64,000 bases of DNA from Brevibacillus antibioticus (GCF_005217615.1 NZ_SZNK01000001.1:2561501-2625500), one strand, 5' to 3'. Positions 26,266-36,348 are shown, counted from the first letter of the stretch. The notes: a model not told the origin generated them from the sequence alone. Translations and numbers: made by a program.

Positions 26266-27792
26266 CTACGCTGAATCTTTCATTCCTGTATTCGCTTTCA
26301 CCAAAATTTCATTGTACTTCTTATCATCACGGGCGCTGGACAACAAGGTTCCGATCCATGCGGCCAAAAACCCTAACGGGATCGAGACAATGCCCGGATT
26401 CGGCAACGGGAACAGCGCTTCGCCGACCAAAATGGCTTTTCCAGCCACAGGATTCCAAACGTTCGGACTCAACGCAACCAGAATGAGAGAGCTGAACAGA
26501 CCCACGACCATCCCACTGATTGCTCCTGCTGTATTGAATCTTTTCCAGAAGATCGTGAACAAAATCACCGGTAGATTTGCACTCGCTGCTACTGCGAAAG
26601 CCAGCGCAACAAGGAAAGCCACGTTCAAATTTTGTGCAAACAAGGCAAGCAGGATAGAGACAACCGCGACTCCGACTGACGCCCATTTGGCCATCTTCAT
26701 TTGTTCCTTTTCTGTTGCTTTTCCTTGGCGTAATACGTGTCCGTAAAAGTCGTGCGCAAACGCAGAAGCTGCTGTCAGCACCAGTCCTGCCACTACCGCA
26801 AGAATGGTAGCGAAGGCAACCGCCGATACGAAGGCGAATAAGAAATTACCTCCTAGTGCTTGCGCAAGCAATGGAGCTCCCATGTTACCTGCGGGGTCCA
26901 TCTTCCCCGCTCCTACAAACGCTGCCGCACCGAAGCCGAGGAAGATCGTCATGACATAGAAGGCACCAATGATCCACGTCGCATACACAACCGATTTGCG
27001 AGCTGTCGTAGCATCTTTTACAGTGAAGAAACGAATCAAAATATGCGGCAACCCTGCTGTTCCGAGCACAAGCGCGAGATTTAGTGAAAGGGTATCGAGC
27101 CCCACTTTAAACTTGTTGCCAGGATTGAGGAATTGCTCTCCCAAGGGTGTCACTGTCTTCATTTGCTCGAACATTTTCAAGAGATTAAAATCGAATTTGG
27201 CAAAAACCATCATAGAGATGATGAACGTACCGATCATCAACAAAACTGCTTTGACGATCTGCACCCACGAGGTTGCCGTCATCCCGCCGAAGACGACGTA
27301 GACCGTCATCAATGCCCCTACGATCAAAACAGAGGTCGTGTAATCCAGCCCCAAGAGCAGCTTGATCAAGGCGCCTGCTCCGACCAATTGCGCGATCATG
27401 TAAAAAATCGAAATGGCAATCGAATTGAGAGCGGCGACACCACGAACCTTTTTATTGTCAAAACGCGCAGCTATCATATCAGCCATCGTGTATTTTCCTA
27501 AATTACGCAAAGGCTCTGCTACCAAGTAGAGCACAACGAGATACGCGACAAGAAAGCCGATACTATAGAAGAAACCATCAAATCCACTCAACGCAATCAT
27601 CCCGGCAATCCCTAGAAAGGAAGCAGCGGACATGTAATCTCCCGCAATTGCGAGGCCGTTTTGCCAACCCGTCAAGCCCCCTCCGGCGGTATAAAACTCA
27701 CTCGTGGTGTTCGTCTTTTTCGATGCGTAAAAGGTGATGACAAGCGTCAAAAGAACAATGACGAGAAAGAGTAAAAATGCAGTAACGTTCAT
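26266..27792 (-). CDS. Sodium/solute symporter, ActP type (first copy)
   Basis: 508 residues; SSS family with GDYMSAASFLGIAGMIAL and MTVYVVFGGMTATSWVQIVKA. Its ATG overlaps the stop of the DUF485 gene by one base, the classic YjcH-ActP arrangement in which a small membrane protein accompanies the acetate permease. Tandem with a second copy 89 bp downstream. Confidence 0.92.
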   Translation of the reverse strand: MNVTAFLLFLVIVLLTLVITFYASKKTNTTSEFYTAGGGLTGWQNGLAIAGDYMSAASFLGIAGMIALSGFDGFFYSIGFLVAYLVVLYLVAEPLRNLGKYTMADMIAARFDNKKVRGVAALNSIAISIFYMIAQLVGAGALIKLLLGLDYTTSVLIVGALMTVYVVFGGMTATSWVQIVKAVLLMIGTFIISMMVFAKFDFNLLKMFEQMKTVTPLGEQFLNPGNKFKVGLDTLSLNLALVLGTAGLPHILIRFFTVKDATTARKSVVYATWIIGAFYVMTIFLGFGAAAFVGAGKMDPAGNMGAPLLAQALGGNFLFAFVSAVAFATILAVVAGLVLTAASAFAHDFYGHVLRQGKATEKEQMKMAKWASVGVAVVSILLALFAQNLNVAFLVALAFAVAASANLPVILFTIFWKRFNTAGAISGMVVGLFSSLILVALSPNVWNPVAGKAILVGEALFPLPNPGIVSIPLGFLAAWIGTLLSSARDDKKYNEILVKANTGMKDSA

Positions 27793-28139
27793 TAGCCCCT
27801 TCCACCTGCCTCTTGTTTGATTTTCTCAACGAGTTGATCAAACTGCTTTGCCCGTCTGGTGTACAGAATACAGAGACCCCATGTCATGACGAACTGAGCA
27901 AAGGCAAATACCCATGCCCACGAAATGGCTCCAAACGCTGGTTGATTCAATACGGTGAAGTAGGAGGTTAAAATCGGAAGGGTAAAGTAAAACACGAAGA
28001 AAAAAATAGAAGATGGCAAAATAAACGCTCTTTTTCTTCTCAAGAGCTCCTTGAAAGTGGCTGACTGAATCACTGCTGCATAATCAACTTCGTCCTTCTT
28101 CTGATCCTCGGCTTTTTTTGCCGAAGCGGATTTGCCCAT
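27792..28139 (-). CDS. DUF485 membrane protein (YjcH type)
   Basis: 115 residues with a charged N-terminus and two membrane helices (AFILPSSIFFFVFYFTLPIL and AWVFAFAQFVMTWGLCILYT). Genes of this family nearly always precede ActP symporters, with which they are translationally coupled here (1-bp overlap). Ribosome site GGGGGAGG. A cre-like site lies 27 bp upstream. Confidence 0.9.
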   Translation of the reverse strand: MGKSASAKKAEDQKKDEVDYAAVIQSATFKELLRRKRAFILPSSIFFFVFYFTLPILTSYFTVLNQPAFGAISWAWVFAFAQFVMTWGLCILYTRRAKQFDQLVEKIKQEAGGRG

Positions 28140-28165
28140 GGGAACCTCCCCCTTATCTACAGAAA

Positions 28166-28179
28166 TGTAAGCGCTTCCT
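28166..28179 (-). promoter_or_regulatory. Possible cre (CcpA) site over the symporter promoter
   Basis: AGGAAGCGCTTACA on the minus strand, close to the catabolite-responsive consensus around the core AAGCGCTT, just downstream of a TACAAT -10-like box (about 28181-28186). This placement would let CcpA repress carboxylate uptake in glucose. Confidence 0.5.
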
Positions 28180-28278
28180 ATATTGTAGAGAAACCTTTTC
28201 TAACCGTGTATTTTTCTGCGTAAGATGTCGGGTATAGTGTGTCAGTGGCAGATTTTTAGCCACGATCTGCAAACAGAC

Positions 28279-29007
28279 TTACTCCTCGAGACGTTTGAGC
28301 AAATCCTTGGCGGAGGTCCGAGATACCGGAATACGCGGTCTTCCTTCTCCCTTCAAAATCAGATTGTAAGCACCGTTGAACCATGGTTCGAGCTCGCTTA
28401 CATATTGAAGATTGACCAAATAGCTCTTGTGGGTACGGAAAAAGTCGTATGCGAGAAGCTTTTCCGCCAGTTGTGTCAGGGTCATCCGCGTCGAGTAGGT
28501 TGTCGTTTGGGTGACGATTTGCACATATCGCTCCTCCCGCACTGCATATACAATCGTCGCTGGATCAATAACCACTAATCTGCTATTGTCTTCTACCAAC
28601 AGCTTCGTTCGTTTTGTCTGGACAGGCTCTGCTTTTGGCTTGACCAGACGCTCGCGTATCCGTTGCATCGTTTCTACCAACCGCTTTGGCTCCGTAGGCT
28701 TCAACAAATAATCGACGGCGTACAGCTTAAACGCATCGATGGCAAATTCCTCATACGCGGTACAAAAAACGATGAGGGGATGTTGCTTGCGTGAAGCGAG
28801 CATTCTTGCTGCCTGCGCTCCTTCCAGCTCAGGCATTTTCATATCGAGGAAGACGACATCCGGATCGTGCACATCGACCATTTCCAACAGCTCCCGCCCG
28901 TTAGTAGCATAGGGCAGCAGTTCTACGTCTCCTTCTTGTAGCAATAAATAGCTCAGTTCTTCGCGTGCGAGTCGCTCGTCTTCTGCAATCATGACGCGTA
29001 TTGGCAT
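28279..29007 (-). CDS. LytTR-family response regulator
   Basis: 242 residues. Receiver domain (1-120) with acidic pocket AEDE, phospho-acceptor in VVFLDMKMPE and the late lysine in LLKPTEP; then a LytTR DNA-binding domain (about 140-238; FFRTHKSYLVNLQYV, GRPRIPVSRT). Its ATG overlaps the kinase stop by one base (TGATG). Given the symporter operon immediately downstream, it probably controls that operon, as LytTR systems control pyruvate carriers elsewhere; the target is inference. Confidence 0.93.
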   Translation of the reverse strand: MPIRVMIAEDERLAREELSYLLLQEGDVELLPYATNGRELLEMVDVHDPDVVFLDMKMPELEGAQAARMLASRKQHPLIVFCTAYEEFAIDAFKLYAVDYLLKPTEPKRLVETMQRIRERLVKPKAEPVQTKRTKLLVEDNSRLVVIDPATIVYAVREERYVQIVTQTTTYSTRMTLTQLAEKLLAYDFFRTHKSYLVNLQYVSELEPWFNGAYNLILKGEGRPRIPVSRTSAKDLLKRLEE

Positions 29008-30758
29008 CAGGCACTCACCTCTGTTGTCATTGGAATGGTAAAGGTAATCGTACTGCCGCCTTCTTGTTTATTGGCAAAATGAAGTTGGGCATCTTGTCCG
29101 CACAAGCTGATCAGACGTTGGTTGACATTATGGATGCCAATCCCGTTGCCCTCCTTACTCTCCATTGGCACCTTTCCCAGAACGGGCAGTAAGTTGTCGG
29201 GAAAGCCTTGGCCATTATCTTCGATTTGAAAAACAACATGCACATCCTGCTGTTTCACATGGAGGATGATCTCACCGCCGTTCGTGATGTCTCGAACACC
29301 ATGCTGAATGCAATTCTCAAATAACGGCTGCAACGTACCAGGAGGAATAAGGGCTTCCTCTACCCCCGCATCAATGATGGTGCGAACGGCGAATTGCTCG
29401 GAAAATCTGATTTTGATAATTTCCAAATAAGCATGCAGGTGATCCAACTCCTGTCTCACAGTGACAAGCGGACTCGCTGTGAGCTTCAGGTTGAATCGCA
29501 TGAACACGCCAAGCTGAATGGTCATATGCCGGGCTAGCTGCGGATCAATTCGTATCAAGGTCACAATGGAATTCAATGTGTTGAACAAAAAGTGAGGATG
29601 AATTTGTGCCTGTAGCATCCGCAGCTCTGCATCCTTCATTAACCCTTTCATTTGTTCCGTGAGAGATAGGGTCAATTGATTGGAGATCAGGTTGCCAAGC
29701 CCTTTTGCTAGTGCTTCTTGGACTCTTCCTATTTGTTGCGGCCTCCGATAATAGAGTTTGATCAGACCGACGACGCTGTCCCCCTCTTTAATCGGCACAA
29801 GAATCGCTGCATGCAGGTTGCAATTTTGGCGCTTGCACCCGACGCTCTCTCGCGTAAATCCCTTATCGATTCCGCCGCTATGCAGCACCCGCTTATCGAG
29901 CTCACTATTGAGGGCTTCTCCCGGATGATGATGATCTGCCCCCACTCCAACGTGCGCAAGAAGCCGTTCTCGATCGGTTACCGCAACGGCTGCTGCTTTC
30001 GTTTCTTTTTGTAAGACGAGGGCTGCTGACTGAGCCGTTTGCGGGGTAAGCCCCCTTTTCAGGTGTGGCAAAATTCTTTCCGCTATCGTAAAGGAACGCT
30101 CTGCCTCAATGGCAGCGGAACGTTCTGCCTCTTGCAAGGCAACCCGTATCATTGTCGTAAAAATCGCAATCGAAACACTGTTCGTCAGCACCATCGGAAT
30201 TCCAATCACGTTGACCATCGTTCGCGCCAGCTCGGGCGGGGCTGCCATGATCAATAAAAGCGACATCTGAATAATCGGTGCGAACATGCCGATGAACATG
30301 GCTTTGGACGGAGAAATAACCCTCTCCTGTGAGAAAAAACGCGCTACGTATCCTGCCAGCAACCCCGTGATCGGGATCGACAAGCCCATCGGTGCTGCGG
30401 CGAATCCTCCCAATTGAAAGACATGAAGTCCAGCAATGACACCTGCCCCCAGGCCAACGAGAGGCCCTCCGAGCAAACCTCCAATGACGACCCCTACCAA
30501 AGTAGAATTGGCGATAATTTCGTCATCCGACAAACGAAATATCCAAAACGCGGGGAGATAGCTCTCTCCTTGCACAACCACTCCTGCATATGTACCTGCA
30601 ATCCCAAACAATCCGAACATGACGGAAAATGCGATTGACGTCCCTACGTGCAACTCGCGGTCTAAAAGCTGGCGAAACAACGATGTCCTTGTCAAAATAA
30701 ATGCCAGCGTCAAAAGAATGCCCATTCTTTCAATGAGCAATAACGTGAGATTGTCCAC
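29007..30758 (-). CDS. LytS-type sensor histidine kinase
   Basis: 583 residues from GTG 30756-30758, because GGAGG lies 5 bp upstream; the frame extends to 30809 without a ribosome site. Domains: 5TM-LYT membrane region (about 1-200), GAF-like domain (about 220-350), internal His_kinase with phospho-histidine in QIHPHFLFNTLNSI, and HATPase with LFENCIQHGV and DNGQGF. Family members sense pyruvate or membrane state. Translationally coupled to the regulator. Confidence 0.93.
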   Translation of the reverse strand: MDNLTLLLIERMGILLTLAFILTRTSLFRQLLDRELHVGTSIAFSVMFGLFGIAGTYAGVVVQGESYLPAFWIFRLSDDEIIANSTLVGVVIGGLLGGPLVGLGAGVIAGLHVFQLGGFAAAPMGLSIPITGLLAGYVARFFSQERVISPSKAMFIGMFAPIIQMSLLLIMAAPPELARTMVNVIGIPMVLTNSVSIAIFTTMIRVALQEAERSAAIEAERSFTIAERILPHLKRGLTPQTAQSAALVLQKETKAAAVAVTDRERLLAHVGVGADHHHPGEALNSELDKRVLHSGGIDKGFTRESVGCKRQNCNLHAAILVPIKEGDSVVGLIKLYYRRPQQIGRVQEALAKGLGNLISNQLTLSLTEQMKGLMKDAELRMLQAQIHPHFLFNTLNSIVTLIRIDPQLARHMTIQLGVFMRFNLKLTASPLVTVRQELDHLHAYLEIIKIRFSEQFAVRTIIDAGVEEALIPPGTLQPLFENCIQHGVRDITNGGEIILHVKQQDVHVVFQIEDNGQGFPDNLLPVLGKVPMESKEGNGIGIHNVNQRLISLCGQDAQLHFANKQEGGSTITFTIPMTTEVSA

Positions 30759-30889
30759 CGTAGCCTCCATTCGTTTAAATCTTCTATAAATTCCGCACAT
30801 TACCCTCAATTCCCTGCTGGACAGACAACCTCGCTAGGCTGATTGCATACGCTGTGTGTGCAATGCTTCAGGAGAAGGGTGATCATACC

Positions 30890-32737
30890 ATGTGTGGAAT
30901 TGTTGGATGGATTGATTGGGAAAAGGACTTATCTGGTGAACGTAATGTGCTGCAAAAAATGACCCAATGCCTCAAGGATCGAGGCCCTGATGCAGAAGGC
31001 TTTTGGCTGACTCCTCGTGCGGCCCTCGGTCATCGTCGACTTGTGGTCGTAGACCCTGCTGGCGGACAGCAGCCTATGTCGGCGCTCAAAAACGAACATG
31101 CCTGCACCATGATTTACAATGGTGAATTGTATAATACCGAGGATTTGCGAGCAGAACTGCTTGCTTGCGGACATACTTTTCAATCTCATTCGGATACAGA
31201 GGTGCTTTTGCACACGTATTTGGAGTGGGGCCCAGATTGTCTGCCAAAGCTAAACGGCATCTTTGCTTTTGCGATCTGGGACGAACGCGAACAAAGATTG
31301 TTTGTTGGCCGTGACCGCATGGGGGTTAAGCCACTGTTTTATGCGCAAAGAGGCAGTTCCTTTCTGCTCGCCTCCGAGCTAAAAGCCTTGCTTGCTCACC
31401 CCCAAGTCAAGCCAGAGCTCTCTCGTGAAGGCTTGGCGGAGGTGTTCGGAATCAGTCCCGCTCGTACGCCCGGCCATGGAGTTTTTCACAACGTACACGA
31501 GGTTCGGCCCGGTTCCTATCTGTTGGTGACGCGTGATAGCATCAAGCAAAAGCGCTATTGGCAGCTCGAAAGCCACCCACATACCGATGACCTGGAGACG
31601 ACTGCGGAACGTGTGAGGGAGTTAGTCACGGATTCGATTGAACGCCAATTGGTAGCGGATGTGCCAGTTTCGACTCTCTTGTCAGGGGGGTTAGACTCGA
31701 GCATTATTACAGCTATCGCAGCAGATCATTTTCAAAAAACTGGCCGTGGAACCCTGCACAGTTACTCCATCGATTACGTGGACAACCGAAAACATTTCAA
31801 GGCGAGTGCTTTTCAACCGAATGAGGATGAACCTTATGTGCAACTCGTTACAAAGTTTCTCGGAACCCAGCACCACACAATTGAATTCGACACGGACGAT
31901 TTGATCGAATCCTTGAAAACAGCGACTCTCGCCCGCGACTTGCCGGGGATGGCTGATGTAGATGCGTCCCTTTACCTGTTTTGCCGTGAAATAAAAAAAG
32001 AGACGACGGTCGTCCTCTCTGGAGAATGTGCAGATGAAGTATTTGGGGGGTATCCGTGGTTTCATCGCGAGGAACTGCTAAATGCCGGAACATTCCCTTG
32101 GTCAAGAGCAACGAAAGAACGTGCCTCCTGGCTTTCACCTGATCTTCGTGATTGGGTCAAACCCGAGGAATATGTAGCCATGCGATATGAGGAATCTCTC
32201 GATGAAGTCCCACATCTTCCAGGCGAAGATCCGATTGAAGCTCGCCGACGGGAAATGTTTTATTTGAATATAACGTGGTTCATGAACACGCTGTTGGATC
32301 GCAAAGACCGAATGAGTATGGCGGCCAGTCTAGAAGCCCGCGTCCCGTTCTGTGACCACCGGATCGTGGAATACGTCTGGAACATCCCATGGGATATGAA
32401 GACGTACGGGAATCGGGAAAAAGGAATTTTGCGAAAAGCCATGGAAGGAATATTGCCTGATGAAGTTCTGTATCGCAAGAAAAGCCCGTACCCGAAAACA
32501 CATAATCCCGCCTATACGGAAGCCGTTCGCTCTTGGCTGCTGGATATCGTAAACGACTCCTCCTCTCCACTGCTTCAACTGGTAGATGTTCCCTCGATTC
32601 GAAAAATTGCGGAGTCTGATGCCCAGGCTTCGAGTATTCCGTTTTTCGGTCAGCTCATGAGTACCCCCCAGTTGTTCGCCTATCTCGGCCAGCTCGATTA
32701 TTGGCTGCGGGAGTACCGTGTTTCTATTCGCGCCTAA
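30890..32737 (+). CDS. Asparagine synthase (glutamine-hydrolysing), AsnO-like
   Basis: 615 residues from ATG 30890, chosen so that Cys2 is the class II amidotransferase nucleophile (MCGIVGW), with GGAGAAGGGTGA upstream. Glutaminase domain to about 210, then the synthetase domain with PPi loop LLSGGLDSS and ATP-binding residues SGECADEVFGGYPW. The length equals that of bacilli AsnO (YisO), active in sporulation; asnB or asnH relatives are less similar in length. Monocistronic with own terminator. Confidence 0.93.
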   Translation: MCGIVGWIDWEKDLSGERNVLQKMTQCLKDRGPDAEGFWLTPRAALGHRRLVVVDPAGGQQPMSALKNEHACTMIYNGELYNTEDLRAELLACGHTFQSHSDTEVLLHTYLEWGPDCLPKLNGIFAFAIWDEREQRLFVGRDRMGVKPLFYAQRGSSFLLASELKALLAHPQVKPELSREGLAEVFGISPARTPGHGVFHNVHEVRPGSYLLVTRDSIKQKRYWQLESHPHTDDLETTAERVRELVTDSIERQLVADVPVSTLLSGGLDSSIITAIAADHFQKTGRGTLHSYSIDYVDNRKHFKASAFQPNEDEPYVQLVTKFLGTQHHTIEFDTDDLIESLKTATLARDLPGMADVDASLYLFCREIKKETTVVLSGECADEVFGGYPWFHREELLNAGTFPWSRATKERASWLSPDLRDWVKPEEYVAMRYEESLDEVPHLPGEDPIEARRREMFYLNITWFMNTLLDRKDRMSMAASLEARVPFCDHRIVEYVWNIPWDMKTYGNREKGILRKAMEGILPDEVLYRKKSPYPKTHNPAYTEAVRSWLLDIVNDSSSPLLQLVDVPSIRKIAESDAQASSIPFFGQLMSTPQLFAYLGQLDYWLREYRVSIRA

Positions 32738-32742
32738 ATACC

Positions 32743-32787
32743 AAAAGCTCCTCGCCCCTTATGCTTCGGGGGAATAGAGGAGCTTTT
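32743..32787. terminator. Bidirectional terminator
   Basis: AAAAGCTCCTC / GAGGAGCTTTT between convergent genes ending at 32737 and 32790. Confidence 0.85.
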
Positions 32788-32789
32788 CG

Positions 32790-33317
32790 TTACTTTTTGG
32801 TTCTTCCCCGTTGTTTGGTTCTACGCACGGGTTGTGCCTTCGGGTTGAGGGGAAAGGTAGCCAGAGATTGGTATCTCAGATCAAACTGCTCGCCTGAGCG
32901 TTTCATGATCGTGAACGTTTTGGTTGCGCCGATTCGGATCAAACGGTAGTCCACTTGTGTTTTCTTCCCTCCCCCGCCCAATATCGCAGCCACGGTTCGA
33001 TGATTCGGCAGATTCACTTTTATTTGCAACGACAGCACGGTTGCAGGAAAGGGTGGGATATCACGATAAGGAATACAGAGCTTTCCTTTCAGTATCCGCA
33101 AATGGAGATTCCGAATCATCACTTCCGTCAATTGCTTTCCCCAATACCGGCGGAAAATACGGGAGATTTTTCGTTTCGTGTTGTATTTTTCGGGCAATGG
33201 CGTGTAATCCACACCGTTTACGGTATAAACAGGCTTTCCTCTAGGCGAATTCGCGATCTGAGTCCAGACATGCTCTGCTGAAGTAATAAACTGCTTGAGC
33301 CTCTGCAACTCATCCAA
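32790..33317 (-). CDS. Hypothetical basic protein
   Basis: 175 residues if started at TTG 33315-33317, which has GGAGGTG 6 bp upstream; an ATG at 33335 has no such site. Basic, with a beta-rich middle ([24 protein letters not shown]) and a very basic proline-containing tail ([17 protein letters not shown]). Not recognised. Transcribed convergently to the asparagine synthase and divergently from nupC. Confidence 0.65.
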   Translation of the reverse strand: MDELQRLKQFITSAEHVWTQIANSPRGKPVYTVNGVDYTPLPEKYNTKRKISRIFRRYWGKQLTEVMIRNLHLRILKGKLCIPYRDIPPFPATVLSLQIKVNLPNHRTVAAILGGGGKKTQVDYRLIRIGATKTFTIMKRSGEQFDLRYQSLATFPLNPKAQPVRRTKQRGRTKK

Positions 33318-33421
33318 GGATTTCACCTCCTCCATAAACCGTATGGTGGTGGGCTTATGCTAGTACGCCCGATTTCAGTGTTCCAAACGCAACGGGCGAT
33401 AATTCTGAACATACATATAAA

Positions 33422-33450
33422 TTGCAATCATATTATCGAGATGATAGAAT
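33422..33450 (+). promoter_or_regulatory. nupC promoter
   Basis: TTGCAA (33422-33427), 17-bp spacer, TAGAAT (33445-33450). Confidence 0.7.
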
Positions 33451-33462
33451 ATAAACCGCTTT

Positions 33463-33487
33463 CACTTCTCTTGTCGGGAAGTGCGTT
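33463..33487 (+). terminator. Terminator-like hairpin in nupC leader
   Basis: CACTTC (33463-33468) pairs with GAAGTG (33478-33483), followed by CGTTTTTA, about 50 bp ahead of the nupC start. It may act as an attenuator; no classical purine riboswitch core was found. Confidence 0.45.
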
Positions 33488-33533
33488 TTTATGCCTTTTA
33501 CGTTTAGCACTATTTAATTTCTTGGAGGTTGTA

Positions 33534-34715
33534 ATGAATTTTATCATTCCCATCGCTGGCATACTCATCGTGATCGGGTTAGCATTGTTAGGAAGCAATG
33601 GACGTAAACAGGTCAAATACAGACCGATCATCGTCATGATTGCTCTGCAATTTTTGCTCGCCTTTCTTCTTCTGCAAACCAAGTTTGGGGTTATATTCGT
33701 TTCAGCCATTTCCAAATCGTTTGAAAAGCTTCTTGCTTTTGCTGGGGAAGGAATCAATTTCGTATTTGGTAATCTGGCAAACGACGGACAAATGTCCTTT
33801 TTCCTTGGTGTATTGCTCCCAATCGTCTTCATTTCCGTTCTCATCGGTATTTTGCGTCACTTCAAGATTTTGCCAATTATCATGAAGGCAATTGGCTTTG
33901 TTCTAAGCAAAATTAACGGCATGGGTAAGCTAGAGTCTTACAACGCTGTTGCTTCTGCTATCGTTGGCCAAAATGAAGTATTCATCACCGTGAAGAAACA
34001 GCTCGGTTCCTTGCCGGAGCACCGTCTGTATACGCTGTGCGCGTCAGCCATGTCCACTGTTTCAATGTCGATTGTCGGTGCGTACATGACGATGATTGAG
34101 CCGAAATACGTTGTCACCGCCCTGTTCTTGAATCTGTTTGGCGGCTTTATTATCGCTTCGATCATCAACCCTTATACCGTGAAAGAAGAAGACGATTTGC
34201 TCGAGATTCAAAGCAATGAGAAGCAATCCTTTTTCGAAATGCTTGTCGAGTACATCATGGACGGCTTCAAGGTAGCGGTAGTCGTTGGCGCAATGCTGCT
34301 CGGTTTTGTTGCTTTGATCGCAGCTGTGAATAGCTTGTTCGGCATGATTTTCGGCTGGACGTTCCAAGAAATGCTCGGATTCGTCTTCGCTCCTTTTGCC
34401 GTCCTGATGGGCATTCCTTTTGGGGAAGCGATGAAGGCTGGTAGTATCATGGCGACGAAGCTCGTAACGAACGAGTTCGTAGCGATGATCGAGCTGGGCA
34501 AAGTCGTATCTGAACTCTCCCCACGTACAGTAGGAATTCTTTCTGTCTTCCTCGTTTCGTTCGCGAACTTCTCCTCCATCGGCATTATCGCTGGTGCGGT
34601 GAAAGGGCTAAATGAGAAACAATCCAATGTGGTCGCTCGCTTCGGGTTGAAGCTGTTGTTCGGTGCCACACTGGTTAGTCTTTTGTCTGGTGCCGTCGTC
34701 AGTTTTGTTTTGTAA
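33534..34715 (+). CDS. nupC: Concentrative nucleoside transporter, NupC family
   Basis: 393 residues from ATG 33534 (TTGGAGGTT upstream; 59 upstream codons of the open frame lie over promoter and leader). About 9-10 membrane helices. Family motifs: [36 protein letters not shown] and the C-terminal [15 protein letters not shown]. Imports nucleosides with a cation. Monocistronic, with terminator at 34727-34766. Confidence 0.93.
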   Translation: MNFIIPIAGILIVIGLALLGSNGRKQVKYRPIIVMIALQFLLAFLLLQTKFGVIFVSAISKSFEKLLAFAGEGINFVFGNLANDGQMSFFLGVLLPIVFISVLIGILRHFKILPIIMKAIGFVLSKINGMGKLESYNAVASAIVGQNEVFITVKKQLGSLPEHRLYTLCASAMSTVSMSIVGAYMTMIEPKYVVTALFLNLFGGFIIASIINPYTVKEEDDLLEIQSNEKQSFFEMLVEYIMDGFKVAVVVGAMLLGFVALIAAVNSLFGMIFGWTFQEMLGFVFAPFAVLMGIPFGEAMKAGSIMATKLVTNEFVAMIELGKVVSELSPRTVGILSVFLVSFANFSSIGIIAGAVKGLNEKQSNVVARFGLKLLFGATLVSLLSGAVVSFVL

Positions 34716-34726
34716 TCAAAAAGAAG

Positions 34727-34766
34727 AAGTGTCCCTCTGCCATGTGCGGTAGGGACACTTTTTTTA
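34727..34766 (+). terminator. nupC terminator
   Basis: AAGTGTCCCT / AGGGACACTT then TTTTT. Confidence 0.85.
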
Positions 34767-34941
34767 TGGTTGGATTGGCGCTTCTCGTTTTTATACAACA
34801 CCCCATCCCTTCTTAATAGATGAATGGTATCACCGTTACATTCAACGCTTTCATTTGTCCAGAGAAAATAAAGTAGTAGACTGATGTTGGCGTAACGTGA
34901 ATACTTTTATCTTCTCGGTGTATCGTACGGATAATCCATCT

Positions 34942-34970
34942 AAAAATCCCCTCGACCTGAGGGGATTATT
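34942..34970 (-). terminator. Terminator after methyltransferase gene
   Basis: AATCCCCTC / GAGGGGATT with T-rich tail on the minus strand, 26 bp past the stop at 34996. Confidence 0.75.
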
Positions 34971-34995
34971 TCTATTGCAATGCGTTACGTCTCTC

Positions 34996-35736
34996 CTAAC
35001 ATTTCCTACAAACACTAATGATAGATGAAGATGACGGAGAGAACGGCGTTTTATCCCAGTCAGCATATTGATGTTCGACGTGAAAGCCGTGACGGGTTAA
35101 TAAAGAATGCAGCGTATCCTGATACGTGAACCGACAAGCAATTCGGGAAGTCGTTCGCGTATACCCCCAATCACGCATCGTGACCCAATGCATGATATGC
35201 TGGCTAGCATCGTAACATTGTGTGCCTGATACCTTGACGTTATTCCCATCCTTATCAATAAATGATCCCCATTCTGTCTCCTCTTGATCGGATAAATCCG
35301 TTCCCTCCGGATTACGGGTCTCGAATGAAAAAATTCCATGCGGTTGTAAATGTTTGTGAACGGTCGTGAGCAAATCGATTTGATCTTGATCACTTAAGAA
35401 TGCCTGAAATGCATTACCAGTCAAATAAATCATCGAAAATCGCTTGTCCGATTCGAAGGTACGGGCATCGCCTTCCATAAAAGTAACAGTCAACCCTTCC
35501 GCCTTCAACCGCGCATATGCGAGCATCGCTGAAGAGATATCTACACCGGTAATCGTTATGCCGGCTTTCGACAGGGGTATCGTTGTTAAGCCTGTACCAC
35601 AAGCAAGTTCTAATACTTCCCCAGGACTCGATCTAGCAAGCTCAAGATAGAACTGATATTTGTCCATTTCACCGCCAAATTCAAGATCGTAATTTACCGG
35701 ATCTTGATATTCTTCAAGATTGCTATGTTCAATCAA
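34996..35736 (-). CDS. Class I SAM-dependent methyltransferase
   Basis: 246 residues taken from TTG 35734-35736 (AAGGGGA 6 bp upstream; the ATG at 35742 directly touches that site). Motif I VLELACGTGLTTIPL, motif II GVDISSAMLAYA, and an acidic GDARTF give the Rossmann SAM site; YLTGNAFQAFL and THKHLQP-like helices follow. Substrate unknown: small molecule methylation is the usual role of this DUF-type group. It stands alone, with its own terminator. Confidence 0.88.
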   Translation of the reverse strand: MIEHSNLEEYQDPVNYDLEFGGEMDKYQFYLELARSSPGEVLELACGTGLTTIPLSKAGITITGVDISSAMLAYARLKAEGLTVTFMEGDARTFESDKRFSMIYLTGNAFQAFLSDQDQIDLLTTVHKHLQPHGIFSFETRNPEGTDLSDQEETEWGSFIDKDGNNVKVSGTQCYDASQHIMHWVTMRDWGYTRTTSRIACRFTYQDTLHSLLTRHGFHVEHQYADWDKTPFSPSSSSIISVCRKC

Positions 35737-35992
35737 CGTCATTCCCCTTTTCATAACATTTCGAATTACCAAAAATGAATCTATTGAATAAAACAAACAC
35801 CATGTTCCATTGAGAAAAAATAATTTCCATAAGAAAATGTGTTAATTGAAAGGAAAGCCCCAGCTATCCTGCCCGTTCGTTGAACCTAAGAGCTTGCTCG
35901 GGTGGACCTGCCATTTTTCTATTTCGTAAAAAAACAATACTCAGCTTCTTCGAAATGTTCCTCTAATACGGGTAAGGGAGTATACTCACTCA

Positions 35993-36304
35993 TCATGTTT
36001 GGTCCATAAACTCCTCCGCTACTTTAATATCTTTTGAAAGCAGTAATTCTGGATATTTTCTGTCTACCCGATTTAAACATTCGATAAAATCTCGACTATT
36101 CACTCTTGCAGAGATATCCTCAAAAATTTCACTAAGCCAATAAGCTTCTTGCTCTGTGCAAGCCTCGAAGAACTCGATGGTTTCTAGCGTGTTGGCACTC
36201 AGCAGCTCCGTTAGCCTTTCCCAGAAATCATATACCTTTGGATCATTCAGGTGAAGTTCTGACCGTTCTTTTATGAGTTGCTTTATTAGTTTGGAATCAA
36301 GCAT
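35993..36304 (-). CDS. Small hypothetical protein
   Basis: 103 residues from ATG 36304 (GGGGAGGAAG upstream). Helical, acidic, with aromatic-rich centre (ETIEFFEACTEQEAYWLSEIFEDI) and a final helix (DIKVAEEFMDQT). Shape and size resemble small immunity-type proteins, but no toxin gene is adjacent, so no function is assigned. The 256 bp between it and the methyltransferase hold no gene that I can see. Confidence 0.65.
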   Translation of the reverse strand: MLDSKLIKQLIKERSELHLNDPKVYDFWERLTELLSANTLETIEFFEACTEQEAYWLSEIFEDISARVNSRDFIECLNRVDRKYPELLLSKDIKVAEEFMDQT

Positions 36305-36348
36305 AAGACGCTTCCTCCCCTTTTTGCGTCACATTCACGAAAAAATGG

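Noticed and set aside
33357..33533. Purine or other known riboswitch ahead of nupC
   Set aside because: The conserved core of the purine aptamer is absent; only a promoter and one hairpin are visible.
35737..35992. Possible transposase or insertion-sequence remnant
   Set aside because: A few GC-rich words stood out, but no inverted ends, coding remnant or target duplication could be shown.
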